DNA from: Nanobdellota archaeon | Lineage (GTDB): Archaea; Nanobdellota; Nanobdellia; Parvarchaeales; Parvarchaeaceae | NCBI GenBank assembly: GCA_021800365.1 | Contig: JAJYZA010000004.1 | Location: 1-50,809, forward strand | Length of the DNA: 50,809 nucleotides | Direction: 5' to 3' | In this document: piece after piece, positions 30,311-39,899 of the stretch | Layout of the letters: each line of letters starts with the position of its first letter | Numbering within the stretch: the stretch's first letter is position 1 | Translations under genes and position numbers: made by a program | The notes under the pieces: generated by a model | What the model was told of the DNA's origin: nothing | Database searches by the model: none | What the model saw: the letters and a program-made list of their open reading frames with translations, nothing else

Positions 30311-30805
30311 ATGGACCTAGAACCTAAAAAATTTATAATTGACTGGGATAAATTTGGGCGATTAGTAGACAAACTTTCTACTGAAATACTAAATGCGTAT
30401 AAGGGACAAATTGATACAGTAATTGGAATCGCTAGAGGCGGTATTCCAATGTCAATGGTTGTAGCCGATCGTCTTGGCGCCGAATTAGATTTTATACGCG
30501 TAAAATCTTATAAAGGAATCGGAATAAAAATTGAACCGAAAGTTGTATCAGATATTTGTATCGACTTACAAAATAAAAAGGTACTCATTATTGATGATTT
30601 ATCCGATCAAGGTGATACCTTTAACTTTACTATTAATTATATAAATAAAAAATATAAACCAAAAAAAATAAATACGGCCGCTCTGTTTATTAAGCCGTGG
30701 AGCAAATTTAAGCCGGATGTATATTTGGAATCCATTGACAAATGGGTTGTTTTTCCGTGGGAATTAAAAGAGTTCAATATCTTAGAAAATGCCGGCATTG
30801 TCTAG
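30311..30805 (+). CDS. purine/xanthine-type phosphoribosyltransferase
   Basis: VIGIARGGIPMSMVVADRLG; PRPP loop VLIIDDLSDQGDT. Confidence 0.9.
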   Translation: MDLEPKKFIIDWDKFGRLVDKLSTEILNAYKGQIDTVIGIARGGIPMSMVVADRLGAELDFIRVKSYKGIGIKIEPKVVSDICIDLQNKKVLIIDDLSDQGDTFNFTINYINKKYKPKKINTAALFIKPWSKFKPDVYLESIDKWVVFPWELKEFNILENAGIV

Positions 30806-32130
30806 TTTTTTGAATAGATCTTCTTCCCTCTAACATACGTGGCAGAAATGACTCTATCATCCGCTCTATAAATTAACTGAGACAAAACTTCTTTGCCGGT
30901 TTTGTTGTTAATAGTTTTTTGTGGATTCACTAATGAAGCATCTACAACAATAAAATCTGCTTCCTTTCCCGGGAATAAGTTTCCTATAATTTTATCTAAA
31001 CTTAATACCTTGGCCCCGCCCATTGTAGCCAAATAAAACGCGTTTACGGCATCGATGCTGTTAGCACCACCATTTTCTTGTATGTATCTAGTTTTAGACA
31101 TATTACACGCATTTGCCATCTCTCTAAACATAGACAAATTCGGTCCGCCACCTACATCAGAACCCAGCCCAACGTCTAACTTTGCGTCTAGAGTACGATT
31201 TAAATCGAAGATGCCACTTTTCAAAAAGAAGTTTGAACTAGCGCAATGTGCGACTTTCGTAGAAGTTTTTGATAATAGTTTTAATTCGGAATCGCTTAAG
31301 TATATACAATGTGCCATTATAGTCTTTGATGTGAGCATGCCTGCTTTCCCGTAAACGGAAGTATAATCTTTGCATCGCGGGAATAATTCTTTAACCCACG
31401 CAAGTTCACCACGATTTTCGGCTAAATGTGTTTGGATATAAGCGCCATACCTTTTAGCTAAATCGGCGGCTCCTTGCATTAATTTCTCGCTACATGTAGG
31501 TGCGAATCTGGGGGTAAAAACGTAATTTATCCTCCCGTTGTCCTTTCCATGCCATTTTTTACATAATTCTTCACTTTGCGATAAAGACTCTTCAGTTTTT
31601 TCTTGTAAAAACTCCGGTGAATTCTGATCCATCATGACCTTGCCCATAAATATCCTTAAACCCGATTTTTCTGCTTCTTTAAACGCTAAATCCGTAGCTT
31701 CCTTGTGTATTGTATTGTAAACGGCTGCAGAGGTTGTACCATTTGATTTAAGCGCATAGAAAAATCGCTTGGCCGCGTCCCTAGCTAACTTTGATGACTC
31801 GACTCGTCTTTCTGCAGGAAAGGTATAGGTATTTAGCCAATCTAAAAGTTCGTACCCATCCATCGCGACTATGTCATATTGCGGCAGGTGCACGTGACAA
31901 TCGATTAAGCCGGGCATTATTATTTTTCCGCTATAATCAATCGTTTTTGCGGACTTCTTCTTAAAATCGCTAAATTTACCTATTTTTAGAATTTTGCCGC
32001 TCTCACTGACTTCGATTGCACCGTCCTCGATATCTTCAAATTTAGAATATGAGATTGGATTAAATATGCGCCCTCTGTATATAGTCGTTCTCGCCATTTT
32101 TAGTCGTGGGCGGGGATAAGTTATTTGCAT
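30802..32130 (-). CDS. guaD: guanine deaminase (amidohydrolase family)
   Basis: MPGLIDCHVHLPQYDIV…TQTHLAENRGE…MAHCIYLSDSE…GLGSDVGGG. Confidence 0.85.
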   Translation of the reverse strand: MQITYPRPRLKMARTTIYRGRIFNPISYSKFEDIEDGAIEVSESGKILKIGKFSDFKKKSAKTIDYSGKIIMPGLIDCHVHLPQYDIVAMDGYELLDWLNTYTFPAERRVESSKLARDAAKRFFYALKSNGTTSAAVYNTIHKEATDLAFKEAEKSGLRIFMGKVMMDQNSPEFLQEKTEESLSQSEELCKKWHGKDNGRINYVFTPRFAPTCSEKLMQGAADLAKRYGAYIQTHLAENRGELAWVKELFPRCKDYTSVYGKAGMLTSKTIMAHCIYLSDSELKLLSKTSTKVAHCASSNFFLKSGIFDLNRTLDAKLDVGLGSDVGGGPNLSMFREMANACNMSKTRYIQENGGANSIDAVNAFYLATMGGAKVLSLDKIIGNLFPGKEADFIVVDASLVNPQKTINNKTGKEVLSQLIYRADDRVISATYVRGKKIYSKN

Positions 32131-32297
32131 ATCAAATAATGATGTTAAGTATTATATATAGGCTAATATCGAGCGGGTTGCACATTAATTAAAGAAAGTC
32201 AAATCTTGCATACAAAGGCGGTTTTTGCGCATAAATTTGCACTTAGCAGTAATGGACCAGAAACTAACTTTAAAAAGTTACATCGAGATTTAGACCT

Positions 32298-33218
32298 ATG
32301 ATATTAGAATGGAAGGAAAGGCGCGCGGCTATACTGAGAGATTATAATGCGATTATAAAGAAGATATTAGCACTTAATGACCTTAAAGGGGCGAGAATCA
32401 AATCTTTGAGGGGAGGATACATAAATATAGTACTTCTGGCGACGAAGGGAGAAATTAAGCGCATTATAAAAATATCGATTGACGACACATTACAAAATGA
32501 GGTTTACTGGTATAAAGAAGCAAAAAAGGCAAAAGTGGACTTGCCAAGATTAATTTCTTATGATCTATCAAAAAAATACATACCATATAAATATTGCATC
32601 ATGACTTACATAGATGGCAAGCTCCCAAACTCTAAAGCACTTTTGTATAGTGCGGGAGTTTTTGTTGGGAACGCACTAAGGAGATTGCATAAGTTACACG
32701 TTAATGGTTTCGGAAGTTTGGACTCCAATAATAATTGGACGAATAATACTTGGTTAGAAACTCTTCGAGATAAGCGTCGCTTTACGATAAACGACAAAGC
32801 GGCATTAAAGGTTCTCAAACCAAAACAAATAGCACTAATCGATAGCCTTACGATATTTAATAAAGAGCTAGCGTTCAAAAGTGCAAGGATTCTACACGGT
32901 GATCTTTATGAAGAGAACGTTCTATATTCAAAAAGATTAAACAGATTTTTCATAATTGATCCATCGCCATATGTGATTGCGGGAGACCCGATGTATGATG
33001 TTTCATACTCCATGGTGGAAAGGAGCGAAGGCTTTGACGCAGGCGTAAAAGACGGTTATGGATTAGATAGGTTAACTGAAAAGGAACTATGGCGCCTTAA
33101 GATGCTCAGTATATTTAATACCTTCTATGAAATGACGTGGTATCTTGAAAATACCGATTCCAGAAGGGAAATTGAAAAACTGCATAAAAGTCTTATCAAC
33201 AAACTGTCTTCAGTTTAA
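32298..33218 (+). CDS. APH/fructosamine-kinase-like phosphotransferase
   Basis: ILHGDLYEENVLYSKRLNRFFIIDPSPYVIAGDPMYDVSY (HGD…N and DP motifs). Confidence 0.8.
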   Translation: MILEWKERRAAILRDYNAIIKKILALNDLKGARIKSLRGGYINIVLLATKGEIKRIIKISIDDTLQNEVYWYKEAKKAKVDLPRLISYDLSKKYIPYKYCIMTYIDGKLPNSKALLYSAGVFVGNALRRLHKLHVNGFGSLDSNNNWTNNTWLETLRDKRRFTINDKAALKVLKPKQIALIDSLTIFNKELAFKSARILHGDLYEENVLYSKRLNRFFIIDPSPYVIAGDPMYDVSYSMVERSEGFDAGVKDGYGLDRLTEKELWRLKMLSIFNTFYEMTWYLENTDSRREIEKLHKSLINKLSSV

Positions 33219-33259
33219 TGCTTTTGGTGACATACGGTTTTGCACATTAATATGGGAAG

Positions 33260-33445
33260 CTAATGCCGAAGCTTCCGCGCTTTCTCCTTTAACTCATCTG
33301 GATGTCTTATAATAGGATAATAACCCCTTACCCATGCTTTTATAGTGTTGTACGGGATGCCCAAACTATCGGAGATGTATGGCGTGGACTTTCCGTCCCT
33401 AGCCATCTGTATCGCCGTTTCAATATCTTTTTGCTTATGCTCCAT
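33260..33445 (-). CDS. small helix-turn-helix protein
   Basis: AIQMARDGKSTPYISDSLGIPYNTIKAWVRGYYP resembles a homeodomain-like/transposase-type HTH. Confidence 0.6.
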   Translation of the reverse strand: MEHKQKDIETAIQMARDGKSTPYISDSLGIPYNTIKAWVRGYYPIIRHPDELKEKARKLRH

Positions 33446-33565
33446 ACCTACATTAGAAAAGACCTTATTAAAGCCCGTTTCTATTGGTTCCCAAAACGCC
33501 TAAATCTTAGGCAGGTATCTGCAGAAGGCACCCTTCGTAAACAAGCAGTAGGGGTCCGCAAGCAT

Positions 33566-33604
33566 CGTTTTGTGGAGTTGAGTTCCCAAAATTTACCTTC
33601 GGAA
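33566..33604. repeat. 39-nt element copy 2, 3' of tRNA-Lys
   Basis: CGTTTTGTGGAGTTGAGTTCCCAAAATTTACCTTCGGAA; one mismatch to 22556-22594. Confidence 0.85.
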
Positions 33605-33619
33605 CTACTGACTGCTTTT

Positions 33620-33692
33620 GGGACCGACGGGATTTGAACCCGCAACCTGCCGGTTAAAAGCCGGAAGCTCTTCCGTGTTGAGCTACGATCCC
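33620..33692 (-). tRNA. tRNA-Lys (UUU)
   Basis: Acceptor GGGAUCG/CGGUCCC, loop CUUUUAA, T-arm GCGGG-UUCAAAU-CCCGU. Confidence 0.95.
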
Positions 33693-33880
33693 GCAGAGTA
33701 AGATAGTATTATTTAACTTTAGACGTTTAAATTTATTACTTGTAAGCAAAAGCCGCTATTAACTAAACGCGGCAATAGGTTAGAAAGCCCTACAGATAAT
33801 ATTCTGTCAACAATAATTTGCTCCTAAAAGCTTTTATACTGTGAGAACCCTATTTATTAAATAATGTTCTGGTAAATGCT

Positions 33881-34369
33881 ATGGAAGCTACGGCTACGAG
33901 TGTTGGAAATGAGAGTGTATCCCATTTTTTCATAATAAGAGTCACCATGGGTCGTGAGATGCAGGTAATGGAGAGACTGGAATCACAAACTACTAGAGTT
34001 CCCGGCGTCTACTCTTTGATAAAACCTTACTCATTAAAAGGTTATCTTATTGTCGAGAGCGATAGCTATGAAAGCGTATCACAGCTAATCTATAACATAA
34101 AACATGTTAGGGGCATAATTAAGAAAGAACTCACAAAGGAAGAAGCATTAAAGACTATTGAAAGCAAGAAACAGGTTATAGAGATAAATGCAGGCGATAT
34201 AGTCAAGGTTCTTGCTGGCCCATTCAAAGGAGAGACGGCTACGGTTAAGAGCGTAAACAAAGAGAAGGGCGAGATAACTGTTATGTTCCTTGAGTCTGCG
34301 GTCCCTATAAGCGTGAACATAAAGATATCTGACGTCTCAACAATAAAAAGCGAGGGAGAAAACAAATGA
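33881..34369 (+). CDS. spt5: transcription elongation factor Spt5 (NusG NGN+KOW)
   Basis: FFIIRVTMGREMQVMERLE…GIYSLIKPYSLKGYLIVES; KOW IVKVLAGPFKGETATVKSVNKEKGEITV. Confidence 0.95.
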   Translation: MEATATSVGNESVSHFFIIRVTMGREMQVMERLESQTTRVPGVYSLIKPYSLKGYLIVESDSYESVSQLIYNIKHVRGIIKKELTKEEALKTIESKKQVIEINAGDIVKVLAGPFKGETATVKSVNKEKGEITVMFLESAVPISVNIKISDVSTIKSEGENK

Positions 34370-34803
34370 AAAGTACGGTTCGTGTTGTAGTAGACGGCGG
34401 AAAAGCGACGCCAGCACCGCCGCTCGGTCCACAGATAACGATGCTTGGGCTTAAAGCGCCAGAAGTGATAAAAAAGATAAATGACCAAACAAAGCAGTTT
34501 GAAGGCATGAAGGTACCAGTAGAGATAGAAGTCGACAAAAGCACGAAGGCGTATAATTTGAATGTCCTTATGCCCCCGATCTCGCAACTTCTTATAAAAG
34601 CCGCGAAAATCGAAAAGGGATTTGGCGATAGAAAGGAATCGGCATCGGTATCCTTTGAAGACGTAAAGAAGATTGCAAAAGACCACTCCAAATATTCGTT
34701 GGCTAAAGGGGATGATAAGTTAATAAACGAGGTTCTCGGAAGTTGCATAAGCATGGGTTTGAAAGTTGACGGAAAAGATCCGCGCGAATTTATAAAAAAG
34801 TAA
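34366..34803 (+). CDS. rpl11: 50S ribosomal protein L11
   Basis: VRVVVDGGKATPAPPLGPQITMLGL…NDQTKQFEGMKVPVEI. Confidence 0.97.
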   Translation: MKSTVRVVVDGGKATPAPPLGPQITMLGLKAPEVIKKINDQTKQFEGMKVPVEIEVDKSTKAYNLNVLMPPISQLLIKAAKIEKGFGDRKESASVSFEDVKKIAKDHSKYSLAKGDDKLINEVLGSCISMGLKVDGKDPREFIKK

Positions 34804-34804
34804 T

Positions 34805-35449
34805 ATGAGCTTCTTTGGGGTGGACCAAATCATTGCGTTCATGTCCCAGAACGGTTATCTTGCTTATCTGGCGATATTCGTATTGATGCTTTCCGAATCT
34901 ACAATCATCCCGATACCGAGCGAGGTAGTTCTACCATTCGCGGGAGTCTTAATCGCGGCCGGCGTTATCAATCCGATTTTGGGATTTTTGGACGCCGTTA
35001 TTGCCTCTTTGATTGGAAACCTAGTGGCATTTTTATTGGGTTATGTCTTTGGGATAGATGTTGTATACAAGTATGGCCAAAAGTTCGGCTTCAAAATGGA
35101 CGCTTATCTCCAGGGAGAACGCTGGATCAAAAAATATGGCAATGCATTTGCGTTCATCTGCAAACTACTTCCTGTCGTAAGGTCCTTTTCTTCTGTCATT
35201 TGCGGCGCTTTTAAGATGGACCTCAAAAAGTTTATAATTTATACGACGGCCGGAGTAGCGATATGGTCTGCTACGCTGATGTATGTAGGTTTTGTATTTA
35301 CAAATAATTGGCAGTCTATATCCAATGTTATTATAATTTCTAGTCCGTATATAGGAATAGTTGCAGTAATCATACTGCTTTTCTTAACAAGACGCTGGAT
35401 CTTGCGCTGGACGCGGATGCTATACAAAGCGCCAATAAAGGGCAAATAA
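34805..35449 (+). CDS. DedA/SNARE-associated-family membrane protein
   Basis: ESTIIPIPSEVVLPFAG…GNLVAFLLGYVFG…KYGNAFAFICKLLPVVRSF. Confidence 0.9.
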   Translation: MSFFGVDQIIAFMSQNGYLAYLAIFVLMLSESTIIPIPSEVVLPFAGVLIAAGVINPILGFLDAVIASLIGNLVAFLLGYVFGIDVVYKYGQKFGFKMDAYLQGERWIKKYGNAFAFICKLLPVVRSFSSVICGAFKMDLKKFIIYTTAGVAIWSATLMYVGFVFTNNWQSISNVIIISSPYIGIVAVIILLFLTRRWILRWTRMLYKAPIKGK

Positions 35450-35530
35450 TGGGTAAACTATAAGTTGTGATTATATCGAGAAATAAAATTAATTTAAAAA
35501 GAATTTAAGTACATGCATATTTAGGGTCTA

Positions 35531-36223
35531 ATGGTTAGCATAGCCAAAAGCAATCTAGAAACACTTTTGAATAAAAAGCAGCGGGAAGCTTATACAAAAA
35601 TATTAGATCTGTTGCCGCCCAGTAATTGTTTTAACTATCCGTTGAATGAACTGGAGTTATATCTGGTCCTGAATGGGCTTAAACCGGCAGCATGGTTTGC
35701 GCTTACCGGCATATACTGCCATGATAAAGTTGCCTTGAGAGGTGCCGCACTCTCTAGGAAAGAATATGAGAAGACATTATCGTGTGAATTGGATAAACTC
35801 CATTTGCCATATGCCGTAACCCGAGAGATATCGAGAGAAAGTACCGGGTCTTATGTCTACAATACCTACATAAGCATCGCTACTAACGAGAAAACCCTTA
35901 AAAGTCTTCTCAAAGCATCGAAAAGACAGGATAATGAAGAGATTGGCAAGGCCCTTGGTTACCCTCTGGATGCATCAAAAGCATTTGATAAAACAATAAA
36001 TGGTGATGACTTTTCTAAATCCATAAAAAACGCAAAAAACGCCGGAATCCAGATTCCCAGTTGGCTTGCATACATAAGTTTTATCCCGGAACAATCAGAT
36101 TTAGTTAATAAAAGCGTATCAAAAAGCAGCGAAGTTCTCGGCAAAAAATATCGGGAGTTCGTAAGAGATAAAAATCCCGGGCTTGCAAAGCGAGTCGAAG
36201 ACTTTTTCTATAAGAAGGCGTAA
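35531..36223 (+). CDS. hypothetical protein, 230 aa
   Basis: Long ORF; family not confidently recognised. Confidence 0.65.
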   Translation: MVSIAKSNLETLLNKKQREAYTKILDLLPPSNCFNYPLNELELYLVLNGLKPAAWFALTGIYCHDKVALRGAALSRKEYEKTLSCELDKLHLPYAVTREISRESTGSYVYNTYISIATNEKTLKSLLKASKRQDNEEIGKALGYPLDASKAFDKTINGDDFSKSIKNAKNAGIQIPSWLAYISFIPEQSDLVNKSVSKSSEVLGKKYREFVRDKNPGLAKRVEDFFYKKA

Positions 36224-36566
36224 AATAAACGATACGAAACTCCAGATATGCAACTGGTCTTATTCCCTCTCTTAAAGGTTTTAAATTTGACGGTTTCTAT
36301 ATCCTTCATAGGGGGCTTCGTTGGATCTGCAGATGGGATTGGCAGGTTGACAGAACCTTGATATGCTTTTGTATGGCGCTTTCAGAGGTACTGTCATAGG
36401 AACTTGCTTATTAAGTCTAAAGACCTGGGTCTTAAATAGGATATATCTCTTAGCTGGCTACTCCCAGAATCGTCCTATTGACCGGGTCTATAAAAACTCC
36501 GATAGTTACTATTGTCATCTTATTATGCACTGAATTCCTTTTTGATATATTTAAATCTTATTGACA

Positions 36567-37559
36567 TTAAGTTACAAATCTCACTATCGCCCCGCCAAAC
36601 CCATTTAAAAGATCTAGTGATTCATCCTTTTCATCAAAAAATGTTATTTCCGTACCATTTTTGTCAAGTTCTTCAATTAAATCCTTGTTATTAACCACGA
36701 AATCCCTACTAAGTAAGGCTGCGATGGGCGTAGCGGTTTTAATTGTAGATTTTATTTTATCTGTACCATAAACATAACCTTTTTCTCCATCAGATATCTC
36801 TTTTATGTATTCATTTATCAAAGACCTCTGAAGTGATATCTTTGTGTTTTTTAGCAATGAATTCACAGTATCTTTTGTTAGAATCTCCTTTAATCCAGTA
36901 TCTGCATATGAAACGGTTTCATAACTAATGTTTAGATCTTTAAGATAATCCTTCCTTAACTCTTCATTGTCTATCGCTTTTCCGCCGACTAAGACGAGAT
37001 TCCATTGTGTTTTTTCATAATTTGCTCGTATTTCCGTAGCCAATTTTTTAAAAAAGACTTCTCTATTATCGTTTTTAAAGCGCTTTCCTGCCACCGCACT
37101 CTTTAATTCGTATAGTCTCTTTGTTGAATAATTCGTTATTCTGTAGAATAAAGCGTAACCATCCTCATAAACACAAATTAATATTTTTGGAGACCTCTCT
37201 CGGGACTTTATTACCATATTTACCTGAAACGCCAGAAATTTATTTTTTGCTAGTGCGAAACCTACATGCGGTCTAAGTGCAATAGTGTGATATTTGTGAA
37301 GAGGAACGTTCTCATCCGAAGATGCTGTTATTTTCCCACTTACTTCTAGAGCCGAGTCGGTAAGTTTTATGTTCTCCGCTTCTAAACTCAGCTTGACCGG
37401 CCTTATCTCCTTGGAATCGCCGACAGATATCTTCCTCTGCGAATAGGCGGTTAATTTATCGCCTACCTCTATTACGTAACTTAGAGTTATCAGGTCGTCA
37501 AAAGATCTTATTAGTGCTTTAAGCTCGCCCTTCCGCGGCTCAAATTTTACTATTTTCAT
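36567..37559 (-). CDS. pelA: mRNA surveillance protein pelota (Dom34)
   Basis: N-terminal MKIVKFEPRKGELKALIRSFDDLITLSYVIEVGDKLTAYSQRKISVGDSKEIRPVKLSLEAENI…HKYHTIAL; C-terminal eRF1-like domain. Confidence 0.85.
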   Translation of the reverse strand: MKIVKFEPRKGELKALIRSFDDLITLSYVIEVGDKLTAYSQRKISVGDSKEIRPVKLSLEAENIKLTDSALEVSGKITASSDENVPLHKYHTIALRPHVGFALAKNKFLAFQVNMVIKSRERSPKILICVYEDGYALFYRITNYSTKRLYELKSAVAGKRFKNDNREVFFKKLATEIRANYEKTQWNLVLVGGKAIDNEELRKDYLKDLNISYETVSYADTGLKEILTKDTVNSLLKNTKISLQRSLINEYIKEISDGEKGYVYGTDKIKSTIKTATPIAALLSRDFVVNNKDLIEELDKNGTEITFFDEKDESLDLLNGFGGAIVRFVT

Positions 37560-38668
37560 AAAACTACGTAGACAAGGGTATAGATAAAGCCTGCAAGCAT
37601 CACTATCGAAGTGAATATGAGCGTCGCGATACCGCCTGGGACTCGGTAAACCTTATTTACCCTAAATCTTTTTCGTTCATAGTAAACCGCTATAAGGATC
37701 ATTAATGACAAAATCGGGAGAAGAATTCCTCCAACAACCCCCAATACGCTTGCAAAGTTCGCACCGACGAGCGCGAGAATAAACGGTACTAGCACTGCGA
37801 GCCAAAAGCTCTTGGTTCTGTCCAATCCAAAATCGAAGTTAAAGGCATCCACAACCACTAGGCTTAATGCTATATAAGGAGTTACCACTAAAAAGATCGT
37901 AAGGATATAAAATAATATATTGTAAGCACCCGAGTTTACGGAATTTGTCGCTATGGATGAAACGCCCTGTCCAAATGCGCCTATGAAAGCCGCCGCAAAT
38001 AATATGTATACCGCCATTGAAATTACAGTCCCTATGATGACTACTTTATTAAAATGCTCTGGTTTATTGCCAAGTTCTTCTCGCACTTCTGGCACAACTG
38101 TGAATGACATCAAAGCGAATAAGATTACGCCAAATGGTTCCAAAAAATTGAGTGGTTGTAGCGTTCCTAGGTTGGCCGCCTTTGCAGAAAATATAATAAC
38201 TATCGATACGACTAGCAGAAGAAGTATCTTTATTATCGAAAGCGGTGTTTCTGCAGCTTCGACTGCCTTATATCCCTTGTATATTATTGGTGCAGCTAAA
38301 GCGAACACCAGAAAAACTGAGATATCATATGGTACGCCCAATACGTATTGCAGCGAAACGCCCATCGCTATAAGGTAAGCGAATATCGCGCCATATATCA
38401 CAAAAATCTGCAGGGACATCACCGTTGACCTTAATTTTGCACTAGTGTATTTACTTATCAAAATCGGCAGCTGGTGTATCTTTTTTAGCTTGAAAGAAAG
38501 CTCGCCGGTGTATAAGGTTATAAAAATCGAGGACACTCCGACGACAATGATTAATGCTAAGCCTATAAGGAAACCGGATTTTGAAATCGCGTATGGAAGA
38601 GCCAGTATCCCGGCACCGACGATTGTACCTACTATCGTGCCTACCGCTTCTAAATATTTACCGTCCAT
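37556..38668 (-). CDS. amino acid permease (aromatic amino acid/HAAAP-like)
   Basis: AVGTIVGTIVGAGILALPYAISKSGF and ~11 TM helices. Confidence 0.85.
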   Translation of the reverse strand: MDGKYLEAVGTIVGTIVGAGILALPYAISKSGFLIGLALIIVVGVSSIFITLYTGELSFKLKKIHQLPILISKYTSAKLRSTVMSLQIFVIYGAIFAYLIAMGVSLQYVLGVPYDISVFLVFALAAPIIYKGYKAVEAAETPLSIIKILLLLVVSIVIIFSAKAANLGTLQPLNFLEPFGVILFALMSFTVVPEVREELGNKPEHFNKVVIIGTVISMAVYILFAAAFIGAFGQGVSSIATNSVNSGAYNILFYILTIFLVVTPYIALSLVVVDAFNFDFGLDRTKSFWLAVLVPFILALVGANFASVLGVVGGILLPILSLMILIAVYYERKRFRVNKVYRVPGGIATLIFTSIVMLAGFIYTLVYVVL

Positions 38669-38753
38669 TTATTATTACGCCGACGTGTGCTAATATAGCT
38701 ATTTTTATAGCAAATTAATTTATTTATTAGGTTGCCATGACAGTTAATTAAAT

Positions 38754-38826
38754 GCTCCTGTAGTCTAGCGGCCAAGGACGTCGGCCTCTCGAGTCGACGA
38801 CCCGGGTTCAAATCCCGGCAGGAGCA
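38754..38826 (+). tRNA. tRNA-Glu (CUC)
   Basis: GCUCCUG/CAGGAGC acceptor, anticodon loop CUCUCGA, T-loop UUCAAAU. Confidence 0.95.
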
Positions 38827-38898
38827 AATTTTGATTGGGATAATGATACTTACTAAAAAGTACGGTCAGTCACCTAGACCTCTGCAATAAAATATTAC

Positions 38899-39051
38899 TT
38901 ATAAAAATTTACATGTATTACTTGACAAAGATGGACTTATATCTAGCCTTCCATTCTTAGCATTTAAAACAATCGTCTTGTCTATTAATCTATTTCTGTT
39001 TTTAACTGCCTTGGCATCTACTATTCTAACCTCGGTTATTTCTCCATAGAA
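38899..39051 (-). pseudogene. start-less coding-like fragment (FYGEITEVRIVDAKAVKNRNRLIDKTIVLNAKNGRLDISPSLSSNTCKFL*)
   Basis: 50 open codons with protein-like composition, bounded upstream by stop; no ATG. Confidence 0.35.
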
Positions 39052-39170
39052 CTATCATGTATTCCGTTGTAAATTGGCCCCTTCTTTCGATTTGCATAAT
39101 ATCACTAATAACCGTTCAGAGTTAACCTTATCTTAACATATTAATACTATCTGCTGCTAGAAGAGTCTTT

Positions 39171-39881
39171 ATGGCATCTGAAATTGTGCCGATACACATA
39201 CAGCTTAAAAAAGGGGCAGTTTCCAAGAGAGTTATCGTCGCAGGAGACCCAAGCAGGATAGAAGCCATCTCAAAATTTCTTGATAATCCAAAAATACTGA
39301 ACAAATATAGGTATCTAGTTTATACCGGGCAATACAAAGGCAAGGAGATTACTTTAGCTTCGCATGGGATAGGTGCCCCATCAATTGCGATTGCAATCGA
39401 AGAGCTGTATGCACTCGGTGGCGAAATGTTTATACGCCTGGGTACATGTGGGGGTGTTCAGAAAGACCAGAAATATGGGAGCTTGATAATACCGTCTTCA
39501 GCATTTTCTAGCGGCGGGGGGACTATCGGTGCATACGTAAAAGATTCTAAGGAAGCATTTGAACCAGACCATGACATTTCGAATAAGTTGATAGAAACTG
39601 CTAAGAAAAATGGTAAGAACTACTTTGTTGGCCCAGTATTTTCAAGTGATGCCTTCTATAAAGAAAATGAGGAAGTATCTAAAAAGCGCGATAAAATAGT
39701 CGGTGTAGAAATGGAATGCGCTACGTTGTTTATGCTCGGCAAATTAAAGAAATTCAAAACCGCATCATTGTTGATGGTAGTAGATAATCAATTGGAGAAC
39801 GTGCCGTTTCTTTCAATAGATGAGATGCACAGGCTAGCTGAGGAGGCCGCAATAATAGTTTTGGACACATTAGTAGCCTAA
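39171..39881 (+). CDS. purine-nucleoside/uridine phosphorylase
   Basis: VIVAGDPSRIEAIS…SHGIGAPSIAIAIEELYALGGEMFIRLGTCGG…VGVEMECATLFML. Confidence 0.9.
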   Translation: MASEIVPIHIQLKKGAVSKRVIVAGDPSRIEAISKFLDNPKILNKYRYLVYTGQYKGKEITLASHGIGAPSIAIAIEELYALGGEMFIRLGTCGGVQKDQKYGSLIIPSSAFSSGGGTIGAYVKDSKEAFEPDHDISNKLIETAKKNGKNYFVGPVFSSDAFYKENEEVSKKRDKIVGVEMECATLFMLGKLKKFKTASLLMVVDNQLENVPFLSIDEMHRLAEEAAIIVLDTLVA

Positions 39882-39899
39882 ATCTATGGACGCTAGGAT

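Noticed and set aside
33302-33637. Plus-strand 111-aa ORF (…RFVELSSQNLPSELLTAFGTDGI)
   Set aside because: Antisense to the HTH ORF and runs through the 39-nt repeat into tRNA-Lys; the shared ELSSQNLPSE peptide is explained by the DNA repeat, though the mismatch is synonymous in this frame.
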